The notes below the pieces were generated by a model, which was not told where the DNA came from, did no database searches, and saw only the letters and a program-made list of their open reading frames with translations. Positions 30,503-39,302 of a DNA stretch of 40,913 bases are shown one piece after another. Source of the stretch: an uncultured bacterium (GTDB lineage: Bacteria; Verrucomicrobiota; Kiritimatiellia; PWTM01); NCBI GenBank assembly GCA_938005705.1, contig CALLML010000072.1:1-40913 (forward strand), in the 5' to 3' direction. The translations under genes were made by a program, and so were the position numbers. Every line of letters begins with the position of its first letter. Positions within the stretch are counted from its first letter, which is position 1.

Positions 30503-32544
30503 GACGTTTGCTTCGTTCGAGTGGATTCACGCTGATCGAGGCCCTCGCTACGATAGCAGTGCTGAGCGTGGTGATAGCGGCCACGCTTTCCTCGTTCTTT
30601 TACACCACCCGTTCGGAGCGGCGCGCGGCGGCGTTGGCCGAGCTCGATCTGGATGCGCGCAAGGTGACCGAATCGCTGCGGCGCGACCTCTGGCTAACCT
30701 CCCGCGATCTCGTATTGTTATATCCGCCGGGCCCCGGTCCTTATACCGCCATCGGGTTCCCGATCGTCTATCGAGAAGGCGCCGATCCTATCCTGCCTGA
30801 CGAAAATGGTCGAATACCATGGAATGCGACCGTGATCTATCATTTCTGGCAGGGGACGACGCCCGAAGTTCGCCGCACTTTTTTTTACCCGCTGCTAACT
30901 CAGACCGAGGCTGAACGAATGGAGCAAATCGCGCGGGTTGTTCAGGATGGCGACGCGCGAAATGATCCCCACAGCGCCAATGCTCGCACACGGGTTATGG
31001 CCCGCAACCTGATCGAATGGTGGCTCAATGTCAGTTCGCCGATTTTTGACGGCTATTCGGAAACGCCGGGTCGGAAAACCGCTTCCTTCGGATCGGTACT
31101 GTTGACGCCTGGTCTTCATGAATTCACCTTCAAGGTCGTCGGAAGAAACAGTCGCAGCTCAGGGCGGCGGGGGGGTATCGACACGTTGACGGTTACGCCC
31201 AGCGCCGCGACATTCGAGGCGGAAGCTTATCTGCCGCCGCTGCGGCGTCAGGGGCCCCTACCTTATGCCGAATATCAGCTAGATGGCACGTGGAGCGGAA
31301 ATTACCGTGTGATTTGGCCGGCCGGAAATGACGGTGATGAGATCACGTTTCAAATGGAGAACGATCGTTGGGAGGAACGCAATTTTCTCAATACCGGCGC
31401 GCTGTTTGAGGACACGGAGGCGATTTTCGATACCTCGCGCAATCCACATGAGTTCGTTGTGCAGCTGGTCGGCAACGGTCGGGTCTGGGAAGCAGCGCTG
31501 CAAACGCGAAGCTCCGGCGAAAACCCCTCAAATCCAATTCCCTCGGACACGGCCCTGCGCGTTCTTTTGCGCGGGAACAATCTCGCCGACGGGGGCTGGC
31601 TCAATTTCAACGGCACCAACGTGTGGGCTGGATTCCGCGCACACGACGAGATTCTCTATTCATTGCGGATACGGCGTGCTTTCATAGCTGAGGCTGACCC
31701 CGCCTCACCCATGAATTTCATCCCCGGTACGGAGGTCACGCTGTCGTTCGGCGGCGCGACAAACCGCACCGTGTGGGCCGCCGCGGAGACCGACAGGACC
31801 GCGTTCCGCGTGCAAAAAGACAAGAGTTATCTGGTTTCCTTCCTCGTCCAAGACTGGGAAACTATCCCCATGGGATGGGCTCGTCAATGGCGAACGCCGG
31901 CCGACTTTGCCCAGATGCCCTCGATCTATGTGGTGACGAACGCGAGCATCGCGGTCCTCAATGACCCGAACTGGAGCAGGCGGAGTGATCTCATTGCGTC
32001 ACCCCACATCTATGGGCTTGAATACCTACGGGCGGGATACGCGCCGGAAGGCTATTACACATCCCAGATTTTCGACACGCACGAAGAAAACCCCCAATAT
32101 CTGGAATTTAATTGGCGTGCAATCACCCCCGAAGGAACCTCTCTCACCATGCAGATTCGCGCCGGGAATGATCCCGACTTGTCGGACGCCCCTTCCTGGA
32201 ACGTCGTGCCGGCGGCGACGGCGGGGGCTGTGCCAAGTATTTCCGGGCGGTACGTCCAAGTGCGCGCGCGTCTCAAGCCCAGCGGGGACGGCCTGGCCAC
32301 GCCTACCCTGCGCGATTTCATCGTGCGCTGGACCGGCTCGACGCGCATTGTGGATCTCGGCGGGGTCTTCACTACAGGGCCGGATCACGGCCAAATCGAG
32401 TTGTGGGTGGATGGCGCCCCCTTGCTCCAGGGCGTCACGGTGGACCTGACGGTCTACAAGGATGTGTCGCTGGGCCGAGGGGGCAAGAAGCGGTTCACAT
32501 CTTCGGTCTTTGCCGAAATGTCGCCGCGAAATACGGGCAAGTAG
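30499..32544 (+). CDS. Very large prepilin-like protein (PilW/GspJ-like N-terminus)
   Basis: The 681-aa protein begins with a prepilin leader RSSG followed by FTLIEALATIAVLSVVIAATL (Glu at +5). Residues 60-230 resemble the exposed part of PilW/GspJ-like minor pilins (ALAELDLDARKVTESLRRDLW). The rest is several times longer than a normal minor pilin and looks like beta-sandwich modules: one around 270-440 and a C-terminal one around 540-640 with SQIFDT...LEFNWRAITPEGTSLTMQIRAG...GRYVQVRARL, a pattern seen in exported proteins of environmental bacteria. This suggests a filament tip or surface-binding protein. Function beyond the pilin start is inferred. Confidence 0.8.
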   Translation: MRRLLRSSGFTLIEALATIAVLSVVIAATLSSFFYTTRSERRAAALAELDLDARKVTESLRRDLWLTSRDLVLLYPPGPGPYTAIGFPIVYREGADPILPDENGRIPWNATVIYHFWQGTTPEVRRTFFYPLLTQTEAERMEQIARVVQDGDARNDPHSANARTRVMARNLIEWWLNVSSPIFDGYSETPGRKTASFGSVLLTPGLHEFTFKVVGRNSRSSGRRGGIDTLTVTPSAATFEAEAYLPPLRRQGPLPYAEYQLDGTWSGNYRVIWPAGNDGDEITFQMENDRWEERNFLNTGALFEDTEAIFDTSRNPHEFVVQLVGNGRVWEAALQTRSSGENPSNPIPSDTALRVLLRGNNLADGGWLNFNGTNVWAGFRAHDEILYSLRIRRAFIAEADPASPMNFIPGTEVTLSFGGATNRTVWAAAETDRTAFRVQKDKSYLVSFLVQDWETIPMGWARQWRTPADFAQMPSIYVVTNASIAVLNDPNWSRRSDLIASPHIYGLEYLRAGYAPEGYYTSQIFDTHEENPQYLEFNWRAITPEGTSLTMQIRAGNDPDLSDAPSWNVVPAATAGAVPSISGRYVQVRARLKPSGDGLATPTLRDFIVRWTGSTRIVDLGGVFTTGPDHGQIELWVDGAPLLQGVTVDLTVYKDVSLGRGGKKRFTSSVFAEMSPRNTGK

Positions 32545-32572
32545 GATTATGGCAAATGAAAGGAGAATGGCC

Positions 32573-33637
32573 ATGAAAACGATGCCTACGAATCTTACAC
32601 GGAACCGTTGTAAGGGGTCGGGTCTGCTGACGGTGTTGGTGGTTGTTCTGGTCATTGCCATCGCCACAGCATCCATTGCCTCGCTCACGACGGGTCTGCC
32701 GGTGATCATACGCCGCCAGAGCGACGCCATCCGCGCGAAGGCCATTGCGGAGGCGGGACTCAACGAAGCATACAGCCGGCTGACCGCGGACTTTGGTCTG
32801 CGTTACAATCCGGCGGCTTTTCCACTGACGAACTTCGGCGGGGGTTCTTACGACATCACGGTAACGCCCATCGGTGACTCGATGGCGCGATTGCTATCGG
32901 TGGGACGCTACGGTGTTGCCACCATGCGGGTCGGCATGGATGTTCGCAATGCCGGCACGCGGCCGGAGAACGACGGCGATGATGACGTCCCGCCGAATCC
33001 CTGGAGGTATGCCATGTTCGCCAATGGCAACCTGCGATTGAATGGGACTCCGCCGACCGTGCGCGGCCACCTTCATACCAACCAGGAGTTCCGCTTGAGC
33101 GGCAATCCGCGCAATATCGAAGGCACCGTGACGGCCCGCTCGTTCGACTGGAGCGGTGGTCAGCTACCGCCCCAGCAGATCGGCACATTTCGCGAAGTGC
33201 CCTTCCCGTCGCTCAGTGATCCATATTTCGTGAGCCTTCTGGGCATTGCACAGGCCAACAACGCCGTTCGTCCCGGCGGGAGGACATATCGGGCATCCGA
33301 TTTCGCTGGCATCAGCGGCGGCGTGATCTGGATCACCGGCAACGCCACGTTGCATGGATCCTTCACATTCAACGGGGTCGTCGTCGTGACCGGCAAGATC
33401 ACCTTCCAGGGCAGCGGAACGCGGGTCATCAATGGGTTGCTCTACACGCCTTCAAGCATTGAGGCGAACGGCTCCACCGAACTCTATCTCACCGGCTCCC
33501 TGATGGCCGGTGGCAATATCGAGTTCAACGGTGCGTCGAGTATTTTCACCCACGGAGCCGTCGGGCCGGGTGGTGACGAAGACGATACGCCGACTGGCGA
33601 AGATCGGATTGTTGTCACGGCATGGTGGGAGGGATAA
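32573..33637 (+). CDS. PilX-like membrane-anchored protein of the pilin operon
   Basis: The 354-aa product has a single N-terminal hydrophobic helix (GLLTVLVVVLVIAIATASIASL) without a Glu at +5, followed by SDAIRAKAIAEAGLNEAYSRL, the arrangement of PilX-type pilus assembly proteins. Its C-terminal part is a repetitive beta-helix-like region with strands of the type GGVIWITGNATLHGSFTFNGVVVVTGKITFQGSG, similar to bactofilin-like or polymer-forming modules. The ATG at 32573 is chosen because AGGAG lies seven bases upstream; ATGs at 32549 and 32567 are less well placed. Confidence 0.7.
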   Translation: MKTMPTNLTRNRCKGSGLLTVLVVVLVIAIATASIASLTTGLPVIIRRQSDAIRAKAIAEAGLNEAYSRLTADFGLRYNPAAFPLTNFGGGSYDITVTPIGDSMARLLSVGRYGVATMRVGMDVRNAGTRPENDGDDDVPPNPWRYAMFANGNLRLNGTPPTVRGHLHTNQEFRLSGNPRNIEGTVTARSFDWSGGQLPPQQIGTFREVPFPSLSDPYFVSLLGIAQANNAVRPGGRTYRASDFAGISGGVIWITGNATLHGSFTFNGVVVVTGKITFQGSGTRVINGLLYTPSSIEANGSTELYLTGSLMAGGNIEFNGASSIFTHGAVGPGGDEDDTPTGEDRIVVTAWWEG

Positions 33638-33648
33638 ACTCCTCCACC
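33624..33648 (+). promoter_or_regulatory. Hairpin masking the ribosome site of the transglutaminase-like gene
   Basis: GGTGGGAGG (33624-33632) can pair with CCTCCACC (33641-33648), one G bulged, directly before the ATG at 33649. The GGGAGG part is the only Shine-Dalgarno-like sequence, and the stop codon of the upstream gene lies in the loop. Ribosomes finishing the upstream gene would open the hairpin, which fits translational coupling. Confidence 0.45.
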
Positions 33649-35382
33649 ATGACGAGATCCATTCCTCCCGATCAGGTCGAAAAATATTCGTCCGCAGCGA
33701 CGCTCTCGGACATGGAGATCTTTGTCTTTCCGGATCTCCTTTACTCGCTTGTGCTGGCTAACATTCTCTCGCCCAAAATCTGGGCATGGCGGCAGGACCC
33801 TTGGTTCGCCGGCATCGAAAAACTGACCCCCTATCGGCGGGTGCTCCGTCTAAAACAGTTCATCATTGACCATTACCAGTTCAACCTCGACCTCGACACC
33901 TGGGGGTTGACCACCAAAGAAAGGGAATTGCGCCGTTTCGCCCCTTTTATGGATGAGGCAACCATCGCCCGCAGCAACGCCCTTTTCGGTTACGAGGGTG
34001 ACCGTTACTATTTCGATCTCGATATCCGGCGACATTTCGGTCTCGACAAGTACGATTCGAACATCATCCCGTATTGGAAAACGGAAACCGTCGAGGCGAT
34101 GGATGCCTTTCGCTATCGCGACGGTTATTCCATCGGCGCCGGCGAGTGCGTCTCTCTCTCAACCCTTTATGCCGCCGCGATGTTCATTATCTGCGGCATT
34201 CCCCTCGACAACATCTTTCTATTGGCGACACCGCTGCATTCGCAGAACTTTGTCCTTCTGGGCGACGGGATCCTGACCAACAATCGGCGGTTATTGACCA
34301 AGGCCATGTGGTTCAATGGTACGGAATTGACGCAAAAGGCTCAGCGCGCTCTGCGCCATGAACAAGTGACGATTGTCGCCCACCACACCGGCTGGATGCA
34401 CGTGGTCTATCCCAATGCCTCCATCGACCCTTCCGCCTATGACCGCATGGTCGGGGCTTTGCGGGCGTTTCTCTCTACGCCGCTGAACATGTCGGTTATG
34501 GCGGCTTTCCTTCGACAACACGCCGATCGTCAGTGCTGTTTTCAATTCAGGCATTCGCTTCACGGGCGTCCACATTACATCCCGGCGGAAACGGTCTACC
34601 GTTATGAGGTCGGCAGTGCACTGAAAGTGGGCACGTCGCCTATCGCGCGGCTGCTCGACGAGATTGACGAGGATGAATTTTTCCCGGATCCGATCGAAAG
34701 CCGCGTCGTGTTGAACGATCTCGAGGAGTTTTTTCGGCGCCATCCCGTGGATGTGCGCGATCCAGCGCAGGTGGAACAGTTGTTGGAGCAGATTCCTTGC
34801 AAGCATTTTCGAGCGCTGGATTCGGTGCGCGCCATCGTGGAATTCGCCCACCTGGAACCTCGACTACCCGATCAAGCCGGCCCCAAGCATTTTCTGAAGC
34901 CTTCGCCGTTGCCAATCCGGCTCGGAATGTCTCGCGAGGAAATTCGCGACGTGCTCGAATCTCTTCGCGATTCTCATCCCGTCGCCGATCTGGCTTTCTA
35001 CGCCTGGCGTGACATGTCCTGCACGGACTGGACGCCCTTCATGCGTGCCGCATTGGAGCGCAGCCCCGTCTCAATCGAAGGCGCGCGGTCGTTGTCCGAC
35101 GAGGAGGTAGAGGCCCGCCTGCGCCAATGGCCCGACGAGTCTATTTATGACGGGGCGCGTGCGGCGCAGCCGGACGAGGTGTGGAACTACCGGCGCGGCG
35201 ACGGTTTCGAAAAGGCGGTTTGCCTGGCCAATATCCTTCACGCGCGCCGGCCGGACTCTATGGTGGAAATTGTTGCCGAAGGTCCCGACGTTAGTTTACG
35301 TGTTGGCACTCATTCTTCCCTCTGGCGCTCTACCAAAAACCTGTGGGGCGACTGGCGTGGCGAGGAGAAAGTCCGCGGCTAA
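33649..35382 (+). CDS. Protein of unknown function with a possible transglutaminase-like core
   Basis: The 577-aa protein has no signal peptide and no clear membrane helix, so it is probably cytoplasmic. Around residues 165-210 it has GECVSLSTLYAAAMFIICGIPLDNIFLLATPLHSQNFVLLGDG, in which Cys of GEC, the following helix, and His in HSQNF are spaced as in transglutaminase/cysteine-protease-like folds; an Asp follows at GDG. I recognise no other domain; the C-terminal third is charged. An ATG at 33622 within the preceding gene would add nine residues. It follows the PilX-like gene by 11 bases, so it is likely part of the pilus operon. Confidence 0.6.
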   Translation: MTRSIPPDQVEKYSSAATLSDMEIFVFPDLLYSLVLANILSPKIWAWRQDPWFAGIEKLTPYRRVLRLKQFIIDHYQFNLDLDTWGLTTKERELRRFAPFMDEATIARSNALFGYEGDRYYFDLDIRRHFGLDKYDSNIIPYWKTETVEAMDAFRYRDGYSIGAGECVSLSTLYAAAMFIICGIPLDNIFLLATPLHSQNFVLLGDGILTNNRRLLTKAMWFNGTELTQKAQRALRHEQVTIVAHHTGWMHVVYPNASIDPSAYDRMVGALRAFLSTPLNMSVMAAFLRQHADRQCCFQFRHSLHGRPHYIPAETVYRYEVGSALKVGTSPIARLLDEIDEDEFFPDPIESRVVLNDLEEFFRRHPVDVRDPAQVEQLLEQIPCKHFRALDSVRAIVEFAHLEPRLPDQAGPKHFLKPSPLPIRLGMSREEIRDVLESLRDSHPVADLAFYAWRDMSCTDWTPFMRAALERSPVSIEGARSLSDEEVEARLRQWPDESIYDGARAAQPDEVWNYRRGDGFEKAVCLANILHARRPDSMVEIVAEGPDVSLRVGTHSSLWRSTKNLWGDWRGEEKVRG

Positions 35383-35458
35383 AACCGCGGAGGGAATGCG
35401 CCCTCGGGCGTTCAGCCTTCCTGTTGACCGACCACGAGCCGAGTTTTAAAGTCGTCCT

Positions 35459-36871
35459 ATGAAGACCTCCGAAGAACAAACCAACATCCTTCTCATCAAC
35501 TGTGATGACCTCGGATACGGCGACCTGGGCTGCTATGGGTCGTCGCTCAACCGGACGCCAAATCTTGACCGCCTTGCCGCGGAGGGCGCGCGATTTACCG
35601 ATTATTACGTGGCCAGCCCCGTGTGCAGCGCGAGCCGCGCATCACTTTTGACCGGCTGCTATCCCCGGCGTGTCGGTTTCGATCACCCCGCCGGCGCCCG
35701 CGGAGTGCTCTTCCCGGGCGATGCCGAAGGTCTCCATGGTAATGAGATAACTCTGGCCGATGTGTTGCGGGCGAGGGGATACGCGACGCGCATCATCGGC
35801 AAGTGGCATTGCGGAGATCAGCCGGAGCACCTCCCAACCCACCATGGATTCGACGGTTACTTCGGCATTCCCTATTCCAACGACATGGGACGGCAACGCT
35901 GTCTCCTGTTTCGCAATCACCCGCCTCTGCCGCTGCTGCGTGATGAAGAGGTCATTCAGCAACAGCCCGATCAGGCCAATCTGATTGAACGGTATGTCGA
36001 GGATGCGGTGGTCTTTCTCCGGGCCAATCGCTCACGACCATTTTTTCTCTACCTGGCGCCTTTCCAGGTCCATTTGCCGCTCTATGCGCCAGAACGATTT
36101 GTGCGCGAATCGCGCAACGGGCGCTACGGCGCCTGCGTCGAATGTGTGGACTGGGCGGTCGGTGTGCTATTGCACGAACTCGCGCGGATGGACCTGGACC
36201 GGCGGACGCTGGTGATTTTCACGTCGGACAATGGCTCGCGTTGTCGTGGCGAGGGCGGCAGCAACGAGCCGTTGCGCGGAACGAAAGGGACATGCTGGGA
36301 AGGCGGTCAGCGTGTCCCCTTCATCGCCCGTTTGCCCGGCCTCGTGCCTGCAGGCGTCATCTGTCGCGACCTTGTGACAGCCATGGACCTGTTGCCGACC
36401 TTCACCCGATTGGCGGGCGGACGCGCGCCCGACGATCGTCAGCTTGATGGTCGTGAAATCCGTGCACTACTCGGCGGGACGGTGGAGGCGCGTGGACCGG
36501 AGGAGCCATTCTTTTACTTTCAAAGCGGGCGGCTGACGGCGGTTCGCGCCGGCCGATGGAAGCTGTTTGTGCGGACGTTGCAGACTGATCCGGACACCCG
36601 CGTGGACACCTGGCGGCCGGGATGTGCGCTATATGACCTGGAATCAGATATCGGCGAAACGACCAATATAGCGGATGGGCATTCCGACGTCGTCGCGCGC
36701 TTGATGCGCCATGTGGAGGTGTGCCGGGAAGACCTGGGCGATGCAGAAGTGGGGGCGTCGGGAAACGGCTGCCGTCCGGTAGGGCGCGTTGAAAACCCTC
36801 GGCCTTTGACGGCCTATGACCCGACGTATCCGTACATCATGGCCGAGTATGATCTCGCACAGTGCGGCTGA
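35459..36871 (+). CDS. Sulfatase (arylsulfatase A family, formylglycine type)
   Basis: The 470-aa enzyme should hydrolyse a sulfate ester. It has the metal-binding start NILLINCDDLGYGDLGCYG, the modification site CSASR in PVCSASRASLLTG (Cys is converted to formylglycine), GKWHCGD, and the later metal ligands in FTSDNGS. Most relatives are exported; here the catalytic domain starts after eight residues with no signal peptide, so the protein appears cytoplasmic unless the true start lies upstream. Substrate cannot be read; a GH51-like glycosidase nearby suggests sulfated polysaccharide. The ribosome site is weak. Short inverted repeats (35372-35405) around the preceding stop codon have no U run. 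Confidence 0.93.
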   Translation: MKTSEEQTNILLINCDDLGYGDLGCYGSSLNRTPNLDRLAAEGARFTDYYVASPVCSASRASLLTGCYPRRVGFDHPAGARGVLFPGDAEGLHGNEITLADVLRARGYATRIIGKWHCGDQPEHLPTHHGFDGYFGIPYSNDMGRQRCLLFRNHPPLPLLRDEEVIQQQPDQANLIERYVEDAVVFLRANRSRPFFLYLAPFQVHLPLYAPERFVRESRNGRYGACVECVDWAVGVLLHELARMDLDRRTLVIFTSDNGSRCRGEGGSNEPLRGTKGTCWEGGQRVPFIARLPGLVPAGVICRDLVTAMDLLPTFTRLAGGRAPDDRQLDGREIRALLGGTVEARGPEEPFFYFQSGRLTAVRAGRWKLFVRTLQTDPDTRVDTWRPGCALYDLESDIGETTNIADGHSDVVARLMRHVEVCREDLGDAEVGASGNGCRPVGRVENPRPLTAYDPTYPYIMAEYDLAQCG

Positions 36872-36939
36872 GCCGAATGGCGCCGGAACGACTTCATGCC
36901 TTAAGGTTGCAAAGACGGAAAAGATAGGGAGAAAATCTC

Positions 36940-37212
36940 ATGAAGAAACGACGCCATGGAGACCATACGATTGTCGGTGTGCACATCACCGACCGCGTGA
37001 ATCACGCCGGTGAGGTGCAGCGCGTGTTAACCTTGCACGGCTGCCAAATCAAGACGCGCCTCGGGCTGCACGAAGTGTCTGAGGATTTTTGTTCACCAGA
37101 GGGCATTCTGTTGCTCGAGGTTGTCGGCCGTTCGAAAGAAACTACCGCCCTGATCCGCGATTTGTCCCGCATTCAGGGCGTTGAAGTCCAAAAAATGGTC
37201 TTCTCGCATTGA
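36940..37212 (+). CDS. Small ACT-like regulator resembling the TM1266 family
   Basis: The 90-aa protein has the beta-alpha-beta-beta-alpha-beta pattern of ACT-like folds: IVGVHITDRVNHAGEVQRVLTLHGCQIKTRLGLHEV, then GILLLEVVG, then ALIRDLSRIQGVEVQKMVF. This resembles the TM1266-like proteins annotated as putative iron-only hydrogenase system regulators. No hydrogenase gene is in the window, so its role is unclear. GGGAG lies eight bases before the ATG. It follows the sulfatase by 68 bases. Confidence 0.7.
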   Translation: MKKRRHGDHTIVGVHITDRVNHAGEVQRVLTLHGCQIKTRLGLHEVSEDFCSPEGILLLEVVGRSKETTALIRDLSRIQGVEVQKMVFSH

Positions 37213-37236
37213 GGGGCCGTCGCGCGACACCTCACC

Positions 37237-38934
37237 TCAGCGCGGCACGACTAGGATCGAGGCGCTGCGCCGTGGCAGGAGAACGGTCGTGTGAGGATGG
37301 ATGCCAACGGCCTTCTCATTCAGTTGGACCATGCCTTTGGCGACGCCATGGCCGGGTTCAGCATTGAGCTTGCAGGTGAAGACATGATGGACGCCTGTTT
37401 GCGCCAGAGGGCCGAGCGCTGAAAAATCGATCTCCAACGGGAGGTCTTCATCAAAATCCCGGTTGATCGCATGGACAAACACGGCCGTGTCGTTGGCGGT
37501 GACGAGGGCGTCGATTACCGCCACCCGTTCGAGCGAAGGCGCCCAACCCATGCGGTAGGGTTGAGGTCGCATTTCCACTCCCGTCAGCGTGGAGCGCAAC
37601 CGTCGGTCACCATGATGCTTGCGATAGAATAGGGTCGCCATCCCCTGAGGGCTATAATACGGTTCGCCGACCCCGTCGCGGTCGCCGAATATCGCCGCAA
37701 TATGCCAGCCCACGCCAAGCAGATTCGATTGGGTGGCCAGTTCGATCTTATCACCCTGCCGCAACAGACCATGCAGCCAGCCGGCGACGCCGATACCTGC
37801 CGCCGCAGGGGCCTCGATCCCGGCGCCTTGACCCTCCCAGTTCCAACCATTCCAGTTCCATTCCGTCGCCGCCAGCCGATAACCCGCCTCATCGAGGCTC
37901 TTGAGTGAGGAGCCAAAGGAAATGTTCTGCCCATTCTCATCGTATTCACCGGGCATCGTCGCCCAAATCCACCACCATTGCGCGGGCGTCCACGATGCAG
38001 TGTCCACCATCTCTCCGTTGAGGTTGACTTGATTGGAAGGGCCGGGGGCGTATTTGTGTTGGGCGAGGTAGCGCACATGCTGTCGAATATATGAGTCCGA
38101 AAGAATGGTCTGCCAATGGCCCGACAATATCCATTGGTCCACGATAATGGGAATCTCGGCATCCACGGCACGAATCTCGCGAATATACGCGGTCAACACT
38201 TCAATATACCAACGAGCCAGCGCCTCACCTTCAAGACCGGTGGCTTTCTGCACGGCGTCCCGCACTCGCTTCAGAAACATCTCGTTTCCAATCTGGAGGT
38301 ACTGGACGCCGAACGGCTGAATATGACCGTTTTTCGCCCTCACGGCAGGCCAATCGGGCATACCTTCTGGCAACCGGGCGCCCACGGGCGCATTGCAATA
38401 CGCCAGGAGACCGGCGGCAAGCTGTGCGGCTTCTTTCAGCGGCCGTTTTTTTGCGAGGCCGTCCAACAAGTTGACCACAATAATTGTTTGCCATCCCATC
38501 TGATCGCGCAAGGCAAAGTATTCGTCATAGCCGAAGCGGTTGGTGATGGTTTTGCCGGAGAAACCGGTCGTGATCGGGCGGGGACCCTCTCGGCCCGGCA
38601 CGTTGTCAATCATGTCTCGCCAGTCTATATAGTCCACATCCGTGCCGCCGGGAAAACGAACAACCGGAATCTCCATCGCCCGGAGCATTTCCACGATCCG
38701 ATCCGGCAAACAGCCGGTTGCCGGATCCGCAAAAGCCTCAGGACCGGGCTCGCCGAAGCTCGCACGCTCCAAAAACTGGCCAAACAATCGCACGTCCACC
38801 CGATTCGCCACCTCGTTGTGAATCACCAGGCGGGCAGGATCCTTTGCGCGTCCTGAAACTGCACATAAGAGTGTCATAATCAAAGCACTCGCGAAATTAC
38901 GTCCCATGACCATTATCGATGAAGTCATATACAT
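37237..38934 (-). CDS. Exported GH51-like alpha-L-arabinofuranosidase
   Basis: The 565-aa protein has an N-terminal signal peptide (core ASALIMTLLCAVSGRA) and a glycosidase core of the clan GH-A type. RFPGGTDVDYIDWRD near residue 95, QIGNEMFL near 215 (general acid/base Glu) and ATEWNWNGWNW near 360 (nucleophile Glu) correspond to the GH51 signatures. A C-terminal beta-sandwich follows (VFVHAINRDFDEDLPLEIDFS). It should release L-arabinofuranose or a related sugar from plant or algal polysaccharide in the periplasm or outside. The start is uncertain: ATGs at 38934, 38913 and 38907 are all in frame and none has a ribosome site. It is convergent with the ACT-like gene. Confidence 0.82.
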   Translation of the reverse strand: MYMTSSIMVMGRNFASALIMTLLCAVSGRAKDPARLVIHNEVANRVDVRLFGQFLERASFGEPGPEAFADPATGCLPDRIVEMLRAMEIPVVRFPGGTDVDYIDWRDMIDNVPGREGPRPITTGFSGKTITNRFGYDEYFALRDQMGWQTIIVVNLLDGLAKKRPLKEAAQLAAGLLAYCNAPVGARLPEGMPDWPAVRAKNGHIQPFGVQYLQIGNEMFLKRVRDAVQKATGLEGEALARWYIEVLTAYIREIRAVDAEIPIIVDQWILSGHWQTILSDSYIRQHVRYLAQHKYAPGPSNQVNLNGEMVDTASWTPAQWWWIWATMPGEYDENGQNISFGSSLKSLDEAGYRLAATEWNWNGWNWEGQGAGIEAPAAAGIGVAGWLHGLLRQGDKIELATQSNLLGVGWHIAAIFGDRDGVGEPYYSPQGMATLFYRKHHGDRRLRSTLTGVEMRPQPYRMGWAPSLERVAVIDALVTANDTAVFVHAINRDFDEDLPLEIDFSALGPLAQTGVHHVFTCKLNAEPGHGVAKGMVQLNEKAVGIHPHTTVLLPRRSASILVVPR

Positions 38935-39302
38935 TTCGAGTTATTGGTCAAAGAATTCTCGCTTCCAGAGTGGACCTTATCAGCCCCAAGGGTAAGAAAA
39001 TTTAAGTGGAAGCCAAGTCAAAATGGCACTAACGAATAAACAGCCCGACATATAGGGCATGGAAGTCGCAAAAATTTTGTGTATGGCAGTTCGGGTTCGT
39101 ACTGATTTTGGAAATGTCGGATCCATTCGGAGAGGCGGCCGTTGGGTTTGAATCCGGAAGCTATTGACGGCTCAGGGTTTCGCCGACCACTGGGATATTC
39201 TGCACTGTGGCTTTGGCGGTCTCCATTGCGCAACGACGGCAAAACGGCAATTGGACTTACCTCAGCCGTGGTGGCAATTGCTGGCAAACTGGGAGTGAGA
39301 AC
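38935..39302. other. Divergent intergenic region, no gene seen
   Basis: The 368-base gap separates the glycosidase and the next exported protein, which point away from each other, so it must contain both promoters. TTGACC lies close to the glycosidase start on the minus strand, but no well-spaced -10 box outside the coding region was found. No sigma54 match was seen, and a T-loop-like GGTTTGAATCC at 39147-39157 does not fold as a tRNA. Confidence 0.5.

Noticed and set aside
35372-35405. Two short inverted repeats around the stop of the transglutaminase-like gene as a terminator
   Set aside because: Both are short (CCGCGG and GAGGG arms) and lack a downstream U run; they could be chance in GC-rich DNA.
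39141-39165. T-loop-like GGTTTGAATCC suggesting a tRNA
   Set aside because: The flanking bases do not form a T-stem, and no acceptor, D or anticodon arm can be built around it.
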